This document shows, in pieces, positions 1 through 10,955 of a DNA stretch of 64,000 nucleotides. The DNA lies in contig CAXKWD010000003.1 of NCBI GenBank assembly GCA_964059195.1, forward strand, positions 196,564,174 to 196,628,173. The letters are read 5' to 3'. This DNA comes from Ectobius pallidus (taxonomy: Eukaryota; Arthropoda; Insecta; Blattodea; Ectobiidae). The stretch's first letter is position 1. Each line of letters opens with the position of its first letter. A program made the position numbers and the translations under genes. The notes beneath the pieces are model-generated. The model saw only the letters and a program-made list of their open reading frames with translations. It did not search any database and had not been told where the DNA came from.

Positions 1-451
1 TGAATTGGAGCTGATGCCAGCAACTTCACGGCAGAAGTAGACTAGAGAAGGGATATATTACGGCATTTAAATGCTGTTGCTTCCATGGTAAGGAATGTTT
101 TTCATGTGAACCAAAATGTGAAAAGTTGTTGGCTTATATTTGTTGTCATATGACGAAGTGGGCTATCGTGTTTTGCGAAAAATCCTCGTAAAGTTTCTGA
201 TTATCATAAAGAAACGTGTTGGCTTAAATTTGTTGTTTTATGACCAATTACACTGGGCAACAAAAAAGAAACTTTCTTTTGTCTCAGAAAGAAAAATATG
301 TGATTCTGATAGCATTTCTTCTCCTGAATTGAAATATGATATCGGTTTTTCTCCATCACGCAAGGTTTCCGAGAGACAGGCATTTATAATTTCAAACACT
401 TTAATATTTTCTACATTCTTAAATACACAATATACGAACATTCGGACTCAC
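1..451. other. Unassigned flank with a weak direct repeat
   Basis: No supported gene. Two imperfect copies of a block beginning GTTGGCTTA and ending TATGAC lie at about 126-152 and 219-244. The short ORFs on both strands have no recognisable motif. Confidence 0.4.
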
Positions 452-2110
452 CTAGAAGGTAAGAAATGACGATTTTCTGCTATATTTCGCCTGTGGAGCA
501 TCCCTCTTGATGATCCAACAATAATCGGCCAGCATATTAGGATTCCATTTGCCTTGATATCTCTTTTCTATAGCTGAAATCTCCTGATGAAAGCGTTCCC
601 CGTGCTCATCGCTCACTGCGCCAAGATTTTCCGGGAAGAAATCTAGGTGCGAGTGCAGGAAGTGAATTTTTAAGGACATATTACAGCCCAAATTTTTATA
701 AGATGTTATAAGATCATTGACAATATCACGCTAATTTTCCGCCTTTCGATTTCCCAAAAAACTGTGAGTTACTTTTTTGAATGCTTGCCAAGCTGCTTTC
801 TCCAGTGGATTCAATAGTTCCTCAAACTTCTCATCATGCATTAGTGATCGTATTTGTGGACCCACAAATATCCCATCTTTAATTTTTGCTTCACTAATTT
901 TAGGAAACTTCTGTTTTAAGTACACGAAACCAGGAGTATTGCCCATGGCTCTCACAAAATTCTTCATCAATCCTAATTTGATATGTAAGGGAGGTAGATA
1001 CACATTTTTAGGATTACACAATGCGTCATGTTTCACATTTTTCTGTCCAGGAATGAATGATTCGCGTTTAGGCATTCTTTTCTGATGTAATGGTTTTTTC
1101 TGTCCCTACTATCCCAAAGACACAAAAAGCAACAGTAATTTGTGTAACCAAGCTGCAGACCAAGAATAAGTGCAATTATCTTCAAATCACCACAAATATT
1201 CCATTCGTACACTGCATATTGAAGCTTTGCCAATATAAATTGAAAGTTTTCATATGTTTCTTTCATACTAGCAGAGTGAGCCACCGGTATTGATGGGAAT
1301 TTATTTCCATTATGCAGAAGCACTGCTTTTAAACTTGCTTTGGAGGAATCAATGAACAAGCGCCATTCTGTTGGGTTATGTTCAATACCAAATGTCTCCA
1401 TAAGAGAAGAAATGTCATTACAAAACACTAAGCCATTTTCTTCAGAAAAATAGCCTTTAAATTGAGAATGACGACTACGATAAGTACATATCTTTGTATT
1501 CTTTTGAAGAAGATTCCATCCTTTTAGCCGGGAACCAAGCATTTCAGACTGGTTTTTGGATAATTTTAAATCCCGTATGAGATCGTTAAGATCTACTTGA
1601 GTCAATAAATGAGGCTCAGATGAACAGCTTTGTTCAAAAGTTGTATCACCAAAATCTGTTTCTTCTTCTTCCTTACTTCCATCGGAATCTGAGCTCTCTT
1701 CATCTAATGTCACATGTTCTGGAGGCTTTGGTATGGGCAATTCTTCGCTGTGTGGAACTGGTCTCATTGCAGATTGCAAGTCAGGGTACACCACTGTATG
1801 TTTTGATTTTGACGTAATCCCTTTAATGTTTGTTGAGCAGAAATAACAGTCAGAGGAGTGATCTTTGGGTTCCCTCCAAATCATAGGGATAGCAAATGGC
1901 GTGTGGCATGTGCCATTCTTCCATGCAGTGAGAAGCCTACTATACGATAAACAACAGATATGTGGGGCCCAGGTCCTTGGTTTGGTCCCCCACTTTACAC
2001 CCAAAATAAAGTTCATAACACTTTTTTACTAATGGAGTAAGGTTTCGCCTTTGGGACTTGAGCGTCACTTCACCACATATATAACAAAAGTTGTTAGGAT
2101 GATTTAAACA
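452..2110 (-). pseudogene. Broken copy of an unnamed Cys-rich, repeat-associated protein family (copy 1)
   Basis: Read on the minus strand, three collinear pieces make one protein that I recognise as a recurrent, uncharacterised insect family, without a function. Order: an N-terminal FCYICG zinc-like motif near 2080, then WREPKDHSSDCYFC and RPVPHSEELP (1700-1900), an acidic Ser/Glu/Asp linker, TEWRLFIDSSK and LKAVLLHNGNKFPSIP (about 1290-1370), ICGDLK...CCFLCLWDSRD (about 1100-1200), LPPLHIKLGLMKNF (about 960-1000), and GCNMSLKIHFLHSHLDFFPE with DEHGERFHQ up to the stop at 452. Damage: a frameshift near 2000, a second near 1075-1090, and an in-frame TAG at 731-733 where a residue follows the AEN motif. 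Two partial copies lie near 19.4 kb and 44.0 kb. Dispersed broken copies suggest a mobile element or a retroposing gene family; I see no terminal repeats. Confidence 0.7.
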
Positions 2111-3084
2111 AACTCTAGGAATTTTGCAACTAACAACAAATTAAAAGAAATAAATTTGTAAATATGTAATATACAATATACAATAATCCAGACAAAATTC
2201 ACTCACAATTACGTGTTTACTGGTTCACTGCTCTCTCACAACTGACATCGTTGTAATGAATGCATGCATGATCATGTTTGTGCCTGTCTGTACAGTCTGA
2301 ACTTGCACACCAGTAGCAACGGTACCATTTGAGTTAGCTCATTTGGTTCCATCACATTTACAATGCTCTAGGAGTTTTTATTTTACAATGGACAAATGGT
2401 CGTTTATTAAAAAAATATATTTAAATCCATTAATTTAAATTGAAATAAAAAAAACTGTGGGTGATGGAGAAATTCCGAATACATATTTGAAAACATGATA
2501 AAAAACTGCATTAAGTACAACTATTGATACTCATGAGACAAAAATCATGTTGACCAGTGTTATATGCGTAAATCCATGTTAAAGTTGGTGTGACTGGTCA
2601 ATGCCATCTGGGTTTTGTTTATAGATTGCTGTGCCGATGGTATATTCTCGGCACCCTATTTAATAAATTAAACATTTTATTCATTATTCTGTAAATTAAA
2701 TATTTTAATCATTCTTTATCAGGTACTCACATGATCTCGGCTTTCCATCGCTATATTTTGTTCAGAGGTGCGTTTTGTTTTGTTTATTCCGGTTTTGTAA
2801 CTCGCCCCTTCTGGATCTTTCTCTCGTTCGGCATTTGTTTCGCGCCCTCTGCTTTGTTTACCTGGTGTTCATGTTAAGTTCCGCGGACTAGATTGCACCG
2901 TGCGGGCGCTCAAGCAACATGCCTATATTCAGATCCCGCCGTGAGGCCTGCCAAGAAACTTCTCCTTCAGAGTAAGCGCCGGGAGCCCGACCATGTTTCT
3001 TCTCTTCAAGTGGTAATACCGTAATTCTGAGCCATGAACATCTTCCGCTGTGTGGCCATCGAGTGGTGGCCCTATTGTCGGCGC
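2111..3084. other. Intergenic, nothing recognised
   Basis: AT-rich DNA with a more GC-rich stretch at about 2780-3050. No coding motif, tRNA box pair or inverted repeat that I can support. Confidence 0.4.
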
Positions 3085-3700
3085 TAACTTAATCTCATTC
3101 CAAGAAACTATGTCAAAAATGCTTACTATGCTTTTTTTAATAGTGTTCTCCTATATGGTAATCCACTGTGGGGCAATGGTAATGGTATACATAAAATCTT
3201 ATGTCTACAGAAGAAAGCTGTACGTATACTGACTGGTGCAAATTACAATGAGCACTGTAGACCTCTTTTTATTAAAGAATCTATCTTAACAGTGGTCAAT
3301 ATATATATTACTGTATTCTTAAAATTAAAATGAATCTAAAGGATCATACAGTTAGAAGTGAAATACATGAACATTATACTAGAAATAGATACTTAGTAAA
3401 TGAAGCACATGTCAGATTAAGTAAATCTAAACACTGGTGCAAATCCATGTCTGTGACCTTGTTTAATAAACTACCATGTGAAGCACATACAGTAAATCTT
3501 AATAGATTTAAAGCAGTTTTATATGATTATCTGGTAAAGTCACCATTTTATAATATTAATGAATTTTTGGATTTAACTAGCCTGAATATAGTATTCTAGG
3601 TTGTTTAATATGACGAAGTCTATTGCAATGTATAACATGCTTAATGACTAATAAATGTTATTATTATTATTATTATCATTATTATTATTATTATTATAAT
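3085..3700 (+). mobile_element. LINE 3' fragment (end of reverse transcriptase ORF) with (TTA)n tail
   Basis: One frame reads through to the stop at 3597-3599: YYAFFNSVLLYGNPLWGNG, then KKAVRILTGANYNEHCRPLF, then SVTLFNKLPCEAHTVNLNRF near the end. This is the usual C-terminal region of non-LTR retrotransposon ORF2 proteins after the polymerase core. The catalytic YADD part is absent, so the copy is 5'-truncated. The 3' UTR ends in a (TTA)n run at about 3658-3698. The same arrangement recurs at 53.2-53.5 kb and, reversed, at 59.8-60.4 kb. Confidence 0.75.
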
Positions 3701-4449
3701 TAATATCAGGTATGGCTCCATTAACTTGACATTTTTGTTTTCTTTGCTGGTGGGATTTTTAGTCTAGTTTATCTTTATTCAGTAATATTTCGTTGTTTCA
3801 AATTTTGTTTCTGCCCACCAGTTCATTGATTATTTCATTATTATATTCTACTATATTTCAGCTACGTATTCTTTTTGACCTTATGTGATGGAAAGCCGAC
3901 CGTATTTATCTTCAATTAATTTTCATATTCAATTAATCTTGGCCATCAGCCATTTTTGATAACCATTCTTGTTTGTTCTTTTCTTGTGTACATTAGTACC
4001 AGTTTTCATATTTGATTGCATTTTTCAGGACCTATTGTATTCTCTGGTTATTTAATAAACTATTGTTATTCTCTTGTTATAATTCTGAAAATCCGTTTTG
4101 TTCTTTTGGTCTGTGGATCAGTTTCCTTCTCTGGGTTTAAATTAGTAAATTGGGACAGCACCACGCCACATTGCCATGACGACTTTAAAGGACAAGGCCG
4201 ATAAAAGTGCATTTTGAATGCAGTTTGAATGCACTTTTATGCAATTTTAGCGGCCTTGGTTGCTAAAATGCAATTTTTCGTCTTGTTACCAGTCCGATAA
4301 GCAACTGTTTTAGAGAGCGTGTACTAAAAAATTAATATTGTGTTTGAATGCTGTCAAATGGGCAAATATTAAGATTTATGTAAATTATCAGCTGGATAGA
4401 ACTTCTGGAAATTAAAGCATGCTTATTAATAAATCTAGATCAGGTCAGG
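3701..4449. other. Intergenic with an imperfect hairpin
   Basis: No gene seen. At about 4190-4262 an imperfect inverted repeat pairs AAGGCCG and TAAAAGTGCATT with AATGCACTTTTA and CGGCCTT; the left arm lacks about 11 bases present in the right arm. Confidence 0.4.
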
Positions 4450-5345
4450 ACGCGTTTTTTGAAAGGGATTTTGGGGGTAGGGAGGGGTACTGCAAATTGT
4501 GGCATTATGAGAGAGTTTGGAGCGCATAGTGAGACTATAGAGTGTAAAATTAGGGCGGTGAAATATTGGTTACAACTTATGCTGGGGGATCAGTCTCGAA
4601 TTAGAGCAATATGTTATCAAGAACAGCTAAGAATAGGAGGAAATACATGGGCTTCCAAATTAAGAAAGGGATTAGAAACAATTGGGATGGGATACGTTTG
4701 GATGGATGGGCAAGGAAATAGGAGAAGTGTGTGGAGGAAGGTTAAGAACCGTTTGAAGGATATTGATAGACAACAGACAAATGCACAATGTGAGACTATG
4801 GTTTCACTAGAATTACAATCGCGGTTAAAATTGGAGTGGGGGAAGGAGCAATACATAGGAAAAGGATCTAAAGTTAGTAAACTAGGCCTCGCTTGGATTA
4901 GACTCGGTGCGTGGAGAATGATTAAGATCACAGATGAAAACGGAATGAGAGTTTGTCCATTATGTAAGGGGGAAGAATCATGGTTTCATATTTTGGCGAA
5001 TTGTGAAGGTTTGGAAAATTGGAGGGGAAAATATTTACCATTATCTTTTTTGGAATCAAATAGGGAGCAACGGAAATGTTTGGAGTTACTGACGGGAAAA
5101 AACGTTGAGGAAGGCATTGGGAAGTTTTTAATGAAGGCGAGACAGCTCAGGTTTGAAAAAGCGACGAATTGGAGAGCGGGTGTGGAGGGTGAGGAATAGA
5201 TTTTGTTTGTTTGTGTTATTTTGTATTTATATTATTTGTTCTTTTTTGTGTGTTTTTTGCCTAAGCATGTACGGTCCATGCGGACCCATGCGACTGTTTG
5301 CATGGGAATTTGTAAAAAGTTAATTATTATAATAAACACTTACAC
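4450..5345 (+). mobile_element. LINE 3' fragment, family with C-terminal Cys/His cluster
   Basis: It comprises a 246-codon open 3' part of a LINE ORF2 and about 150 bp of T-rich 3' UTR. The UTR holds a GC-richer block, CGGTCCATGCGGACCCATGC, near 5270-5290. The same UTR and coding end recur reversed at 23529-23835, and a diverged relative lies at 15640-16045, which defines the 3' end of this family. Confidence 0.75.
4459..5199 (+). CDS. C-terminal part of LINE ORF2 protein (5'-truncated)
   Basis: 246 codons open to TAG. The N-terminal two thirds are basic and Trp-rich, as in the thumb and linker of LINE ORF2 proteins. A Cys-x2-Cys...His-x4-Cys cluster (CPLCKGEESWFHILANC, about residues 168-184) matches the terminal zinc knuckle found in R1/Jockey-type ORF2 proteins. 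No polymerase or endonuclease motif is present, and the first ATG is only the first one after the truncation, so this is not an independent gene. The clean frame suggests a younger insertion than the other LINE fragments here. Confidence 0.7.
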   Translation: MKGILGVGRGTANCGIMREFGAHSETIECKIRAVKYWLQLMLGDQSRIRAICYQEQLRIGGNTWASKLRKGLETIGMGYVWMDGQGNRRSVWRKVKNRLKDIDRQQTNAQCETMVSLELQSRLKLEWGKEQYIGKGSKVSKLGLAWIRLGAWRMIKITDENGMRVCPLCKGEESWFHILANCEGLENWRGKYLPLSFLESNREQRKCLELLTGKNVEEGIGKFLMKARQLRFEKATNWRAGVEGEE

Positions 5346-5499
5346 AGATAAAAAAAAATTAATAATTTCGCCTATTATTTCTACGTATAAAAACTGATAC
5401 ATCTGAACATGTCTTGTTTACATTAGTTACGGGAACTTGGTCGCTGATTGGTCGTCCGAAAGCCTGTCAAAATGCTTCGGGTGGTCGGATAATGCAGAA

Positions 5500-5765
5500 T
5501 GTACTATTATAATAGATGTGACCGTTAATTAGTCGTTATTTCAATACCGGTGGACCGATTTGGTCCAATATGAATAGGGTTCTTCCCATGGACATTATAA
5601 TCGGGTATACCAAGTTTCATTAAAATTTGATAAAGCGTATTTGAGTTATCGCGCGTACAGACACACGGACGGACGGACAATAGACAGAGAGACAGATTGA
5701 CAGACATTTTTCCGTCCGCCACACATTCTCATAAAGTACCATTCCGGCACTTAAAAATATTAATA
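5500..5765 (+). repeat. Dispersed repeat with GACGGA-rich segment (copy 1)
   Basis: A block containing CAAGTTTCAT, TGATAAAGCGTATT, TATCGCGCGT and a run of GGACGGACGGAC-type units recurs at about 12985-13200 in the same orientation, diverged. It has no coding potential. Its class is unknown to me. Confidence 0.55.
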
Positions 5766-6199
5766 TCAATAATATCAGCTTGTGAGCACTTTTTTAAAAA
5801 ATTTGATTAATATTGTAGGAAACACTTTATTTTTCATGTGCACAGATATACGCCACGAATTGTTTTTAACGCGGAGGTTTCGAGAGGAAGAGGAAAAGAG
5901 GGCATGTGTGTGTGTGTGTGTGCAGCAAAATGGATTTAATGTTAGAACGACCTACTCTATACGTAAAATCCGAGGGCTTCTACTCTTTGTGGGTAATTTT
6001 TGTGTGTACCAAAACGCAATTACGTAATATAAATGCAAATTAGAATTGTGAACTGTATCTATATCAACCTTAGCCCCTATTAGTTAGAGAAATTGTTTCA
6101 ATTTCAATTTTCAGCATTAACTTTGCTACTGCTGTGCTTTTCAATCTGCTTACTAACTTTGCGGGGTTAAGGCGTACCCCAGGGAAACAGATTCAAATA
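5766..6199. other. Unassigned, contains (GT)n
   Basis: AT-rich DNA with a short (TG)n run at about 5905-5921. No gene supported. Confidence 0.4.
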
Positions 6200-6207
6200 A
6201 TATGTCA

Positions 6208-6238
<31 letters not shown>

Positions 6239-6670
6239 TTATTTTTTATTTTTATTAAGGACTATTCCACAATACAATGGTTTTCATTCATCCCACAAAA
6301 ATCTTCTGCCTCCATAAGTCCCTGTCCATAGCATCTTCTTCACTTAACCCTCTTCTCTCCATACTCCTTTTCACCCCATCCATCCAGCACTCTTTGGGCT
6401 TCCTTCTTCTTCTTTTTCCTTCTACTTTCCAATCCAAAATTTTCTTGGGTATTCTATCCTCTGTCATTCTGAGTACATGTCCATACCATTTCAAGCTTCT
6501 TTCTTCTACAATTTCCAAAAGATTATTTTCAACTTGCATTATTTCCCTTATTCTATTATTCCGAATTTTTTATTTCCTGGATTTTCTTGCTAAACGCCTC
6601 AAAAAATCCATTTCTAATACCATTAATTTGTTTGCTTGTTGTCTACTTATGGTCCAAGTTTCATGTTATT
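6200..6670 (-). mobile_element. LINE C-terminal fragment with WYGHVLRM motif
   Basis: Minus-strand reading gives WTISRQQANKLMVLEMDFL, a stop, then ERSLKWYGHVLRM, RRRRKPKECW and DRDLWRQKIF, with a TGA at 6288-6290. The W.GH..RM...RRRGRP.W signature is typical of the extreme C-terminus of many arthropod LINE ORF2 proteins. The 3' end falls in a trinucleotide run at 6210-6240, which is (TAA)n on the element strand. The upstream part is lost and one in-frame stop is present. Confidence 0.75.
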
Positions 6671-7028
6671 TTTACTTAGAATTTTTTATATACAAAATAA
6701 TTTAATAATGTCACATTAGTTTACTGTTAGCCCATAACAAAAATATTTGACGAATCTGCTCTTTTAATTACAGTTAAATGATAAATTTCAAATTTATGTT
6801 ATTATTCATGTCAACTTTTAAAAATCAAGAAACGGTAATTTGCATTCAATGTAACATTTTAACCCTGTGTAATAAACATATTGAAAAACTAATGTGTCAT
6901 ATTTTTCTAAACATGTTATGAATTTTATAGTAGATAAGATAGTTTACCAAATCATTTTGCGACAAGTTTCATTTTGAAATATAGCAAATATATGAATATT
7001 ATTTTTTGAATTCTTTAAATGAAAAGCT
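6671..7028. other. AT-rich, nothing recognised
   Basis: Low-GC DNA without supported features. Confidence 0.4.
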
Positions 7029-7029
7029 G

Positions 7030-7385
7030 TCGGCCTTGGTGGTGTAAAGAGTAACGCACTGACCTCTGGATCCGAAGCTCATGAGTTCAAACCTTACTGA
7101 GGTCGATAGATTTGTCAAAAAGTAAAAATCCTGTGTTAACCGTGATCCTTTGCCGTGTATTTAGGATGCCTTGAAGAACTGTAAGTCTTCAAGTCTAAGT
7201 TAGAGCCGCTGCACCAATTTCCTCGGCCTCTTCACGTCTAAGCAAACTTTAGTTTCCTCTAACTGGTTGCTGATGCGACGAACTATGAGAAATTAAACAT
7301 AAGCAAATTAGTGTTCGGTACTTAATAAAACCTTCACACGGCGAGAAGTGGGCGATATGTTAGGGGTGCCCACAAGGGAGGGTTA
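7030..7385 (+). mobile_element. tRNA-derived SINE
   Basis: The head GGCCTTGGTGGTGTAAAGAG resembles a pol III A box region, and GAGTTCAAACC about 50 bases later is a B box. A non-tRNA body of about 280 bp follows. The 3' boundary is uncertain. Confidence 0.6.
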
Positions 7386-7850
7386 AAACGCATTGAAATA
7401 TCTAGCGGTGAAAATTGATGCAAAATTAGCATTTTATATGTTAAACATAAAAACGGTCAAGTTTTATAATTTCAAAAGGTAATGAAATATATATATATAT
7501 ATATTTAGAATTGAATATAATATAGGTACTGTACAACTAATAGACCTAAAGTTGTAACCACGGTTAGTGAATCGCTTTTACTTCTAACCGATTAAAACAT
7601 TCAATTCTTCTTAAACTTGTCTTAGTTCATAGGCGCGACTTGGGGAGAGGGCAAGGTTCTTTCTTCTTTAAGGCTTATGTAGGCCTTTAACTACTGAAAA
7701 TCCAGTTCTTTCGCTCCCCAGAATATTTTCAGGTCGGAGCCTCTTTCTTGGAATATATTATGTAATAATTGTGTTATCAGTTATGTATATATCACATAAA
7801 ATAAGCTTCAATAAACATACTTTTTCAATTTACGCTTTTTATTATTAAAA
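7386..7850. other. Unassigned, short (TA)n
   Basis: AT-rich; (AT)n at about 7488-7504. No gene supported. Confidence 0.4.
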
Positions 7851-8393
7851 AAAAAATCGGGTGCGTGGAACGCCATGCGACAAAAGTGAAACTTCTTCGG
7901 CAACGTTGAGAGTGAAATAGAGGAATACATATAATTATATCGAACGGAAGAAGGAAATCATCTGAATAAAATAAGAAATTCACTTTTTCGGCATTTTAAA
8001 TCGAATCCGTATAAAACAATAAGACAGTTATGATGAAGTAATGCTCAAACTGTCACTGATCGTAGCCACTGAGTTTGTTTACATGAACGGGACGCATTGG
8101 TTAAGTTTCCGAGAAAGTTAGTGACGTGTAAACGATGCTCACGCAACAAGTAGAGCCATCTATAATGATGAAGGGCTCACCACGCTACTAGCTCAAAGCA
8201 GTAATAACCCCCCACTCAATGCCTGATACCTTTCCCCGCGCGCTCCCGTGGCCCCACTCTTTCGATAACAACTCTATGCTTCCTACTTACCCCCACTACT
8301 TTCGTGACGATTTTGTTCGTAACGCTAGAGCGTAACGCAACTTTGGGTTAGCTCTCGATTTACTCCTAGTGCGCCTAAAGAAGTTTCACTTCA
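7851..8393 (+). mobile_element. Hairpin-capped unknown element, complex-core version
   Basis: The left end carries the palindrome GCGTGGAACGCCATGC followed by AAAAGTGAAACTT; the right end reads CTCGATTTACTCCTAG, then AAAGAAGTTTCACTTC. The terminal AAGTGAAACTT/AAGTTTCACTT pair is inverted. The core (about 7895-8290) is ordinary mixed sequence, unlike the AT-rich cores of the copies at 9371 and 16379. No ORF. Confidence 0.65.
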
Positions 8394-9370
8394 AAAAGAC
8401 GTATTAGTTTAATGTCATTGTAGTTTTCTTTGGGAAGAATTTTTAGAATAGGCCTGTTATTATTCCACTATTTTTAAGGGGGTTATTTTCCATGAAACTG
8501 GAGGGGGTGAGACATGAAGCTACAGGGGGTGGGGACCCCTTTATTGAAATAAATCAAGAATATGTGTACGAAAAGAAGTGTATTGATTTAATGCTGTATA
8601 AAATTGTAGTACCATTCTATACTACCTTAAAACTTTTCGTTAAACGCTGTGATTTCTCAAAATATCTAATGCTTTACAGTGAAAACACTTATATCTGATA
8701 ACTGTGCATTTCTTTGGTTCCTATAGACATAGAGCGAGTATACAACTGACGAGCCGCTTCTGATCGAGTTAGCCTCTGTAAAGCGGATTGCATAACTAGT
8801 GTTTCTGCGATTCCGTCTTAATGAACAGAGGCAAATGCAGTCTGATTACAGATTGATTTGTGTGTGTTGAATTGACTTGATTGTTCGAGAGAACGAAATC
8901 CTTGATATCCGCTGATTGATTGATGCTAAGAGACACACGGAATGAACAAGTGGATCCTGTAATCACACGATTGAATTGACACGGCGAGAATAGGATCAAT
9001 GAAAACGAGAGAGATGTCATGTGTTAAGAGACAGAAGTAAAATTGAAGGTAGTACACCGAACACGTAATATAAAAGAGAAGAAATATAAAGAAAAAACTG
9101 ATTACAGTAGACAATAGAATAGAGAATGAAGTTGGAATTAATTGTACACTAGTCATAAAACAAAGCAATGAATAGGCGTTTTAAATCGTCATAAACCAGG
9201 ATTTTTATAAAACTTTATGACAATACATGACTCTTACTGTCCTAAGCATAACAATGTCATTTACTTGTTTGCTTGTTTGACATTCCCATGGTGCATTGGG
9301 GAGTTCAGGGCGTAACTGCAGGCCCTCAGCCCAAACCCTGCAATCCAGGGGACCAAAATGAAAACAGGAA
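8394..9370. other. Unassigned
   Basis: Contains several ORFs of 68-80 codons on both strands without recognisable motifs. No feature supported. Confidence 0.4.
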
Positions 9371-9965
9371 AAAAGTGTGCGTGGAACGTCACGCGACAGA
9401 AGTGAAACTTGTTTTAATTTTTGGATTTTTTAAATTGTGGATTATTGGATTCTTTTTCAATTTTGGATTCTTGGACTTTTTTATAGGCCTATTGGGTTTT
9501 TGGACTTTTATAATTTCTGATTTTTTTATTTTTAAAATTTTTGAACTTTTAATTATTTTAATTTTGTATTTTTTAAATTTCGGATCTCTGATTTTTTTTT
9601 CAATTTTGGATTTTTAGATTTTTAAATTTCGGATTTACTATTTTTGAAATTTTTTATTATTAAATTTTGGATTTTTGGATTTTTAATCTTAGATGTTTTA
9701 TTTTTTTTATTTTTGATCTTTGAATTTTTTTACTATTGATTTTTTAAATTTCGGATTTACGATTTTTTAATTTTAGATTTTTTAGATTTTTTGAATTTTG
9801 GATTTTGGATTTTTAAATTTTGGATAAGCTTCATCATTGAGTTGATTGTTTTCTGTGCAGTCCATTCCGTCACAGCCCCACTAATTTTTGACGATTTTGT
9901 TCGTAACGCAAGTTTGGATTAGCTCTCGACTTAATCCTAGCGCGACTAAAGAAGTTTCACTTCAA
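9371..9965 (+). mobile_element. Hairpin-capped unknown element with AT-rich repeat core
   Basis: It starts GTGTGCGTGGAACGTCACGC, then GACAGAAGTGAAACTTG. The core from about 9415 to 9830 is an irregular array of GGATTTTT / AATTTT / TTTAAATTTC units. The right end holds GTTCGTAACG, GCTCTCGACTTAATCCTAG and AAAGAAGTTTCACTTC. The ends match the copies at 7851-8393 and (reversed) 16379-16896. The ORF that spans part of the core is a low-complexity Phe/Ile/Leu artefact. Confidence 0.7.
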
Positions 9966-10204
9966 GAATGGAATGAAAATACGATATCTGACTCTACTTT
10001 TCCACCTTAGCCTACACACGTCCAGTGTGAAAGAATATCCATTACAAATAGCGTAACAAACTTTCAGAGGAGTGTTCATGCCCTATATCCATGAAAACAC
10101 TTTTCTAAAATAAATTATCAATATGTGTTATTAAAACATTGAGTATTTAACGTAATTAATGATGTGTGTAAGTTTCGTACAGCAATTACTGTTAGTTGCG
10201 AAGA

Positions 10205-10955
10205 AGCATACACTTAAAAGGGACATAGAGCTTTTGGTGAAATTCATAGGTGAGAAATAGGTGAATTTCATTTTTTCCCCCTCAGGAATGAATTGCTCTA
10301 CAATCTTGTAATCTGATATGCTCTTTATTTACTACTTCTAAAATTACATACTATTTCCAAAATTATAAAACTATTACAGTTATGGGTAATTATTACAAAA
10401 TGGCAGCCATGTTTCGTTCACTAAAATGCCGTGATAATTTCCACAAATGGAAATATTTTTGACTGATTCTTTTTTCTATCTATATGAAAACATTATATGA
10501 ACAACATCATGTACAATCTTTGGAATACCTACAGTAGTAGTACTTTTAAAATATCAATATCTTATAATCTTCTTTTTTATAAAAATATATATATATTTAA
10601 AAACTAAACTATTAATGTTAAATGAATGATTGTAGACAGTGTTGTTCATATGATATTAACAAATACACAGAAAAATAATCACTGAGAATTATTGATATTT
10701 GTGGAAGTTATCAAGGAAATGGCATGTAATTAATGAATGAAACGTGGCTATCATTTTGAAACGATAATTACCCATAACTGTACCAGTTTGATTAGTTTTG
10801 AAAATAGTGTGCAATTGTAGATGTAGTCAATAAAGAGCATGTCAGATTGCCAGATTGTAGAACAATGCATTGCTGACGAAAAAATAATGAAGTTTACCTA
10901 TTTGTCACCTATGAATTTCACTGAAAGTTGTAAGTCGTCCTTAAAGTTGAAAAGA
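10205..10955. mobile_element. Foldback element with long imperfect inverted arms
   Basis: About 330 bp at 10212-10560 is repeated in inverted orientation at 10600-10950. Shared words include GTGAAATTCATAGGTGA, TGCTCTTTATT, ACAGTTATGGGTAATTAT and ATATGAACAACA. The centre is AT-rich, near 10580. Arms differ at many positions, so the element is old. No coding sequence, and no clear target duplication. Confidence 0.7.

Noticed and set aside
7851..9965. Helitron identity for the hairpin-capped elements
   Set aside because: A hairpin at one end fits, but no TC start or CTRR end could be placed and both ends carry an inverted AAGTGAAACTT. Not excluded, only unsupported.
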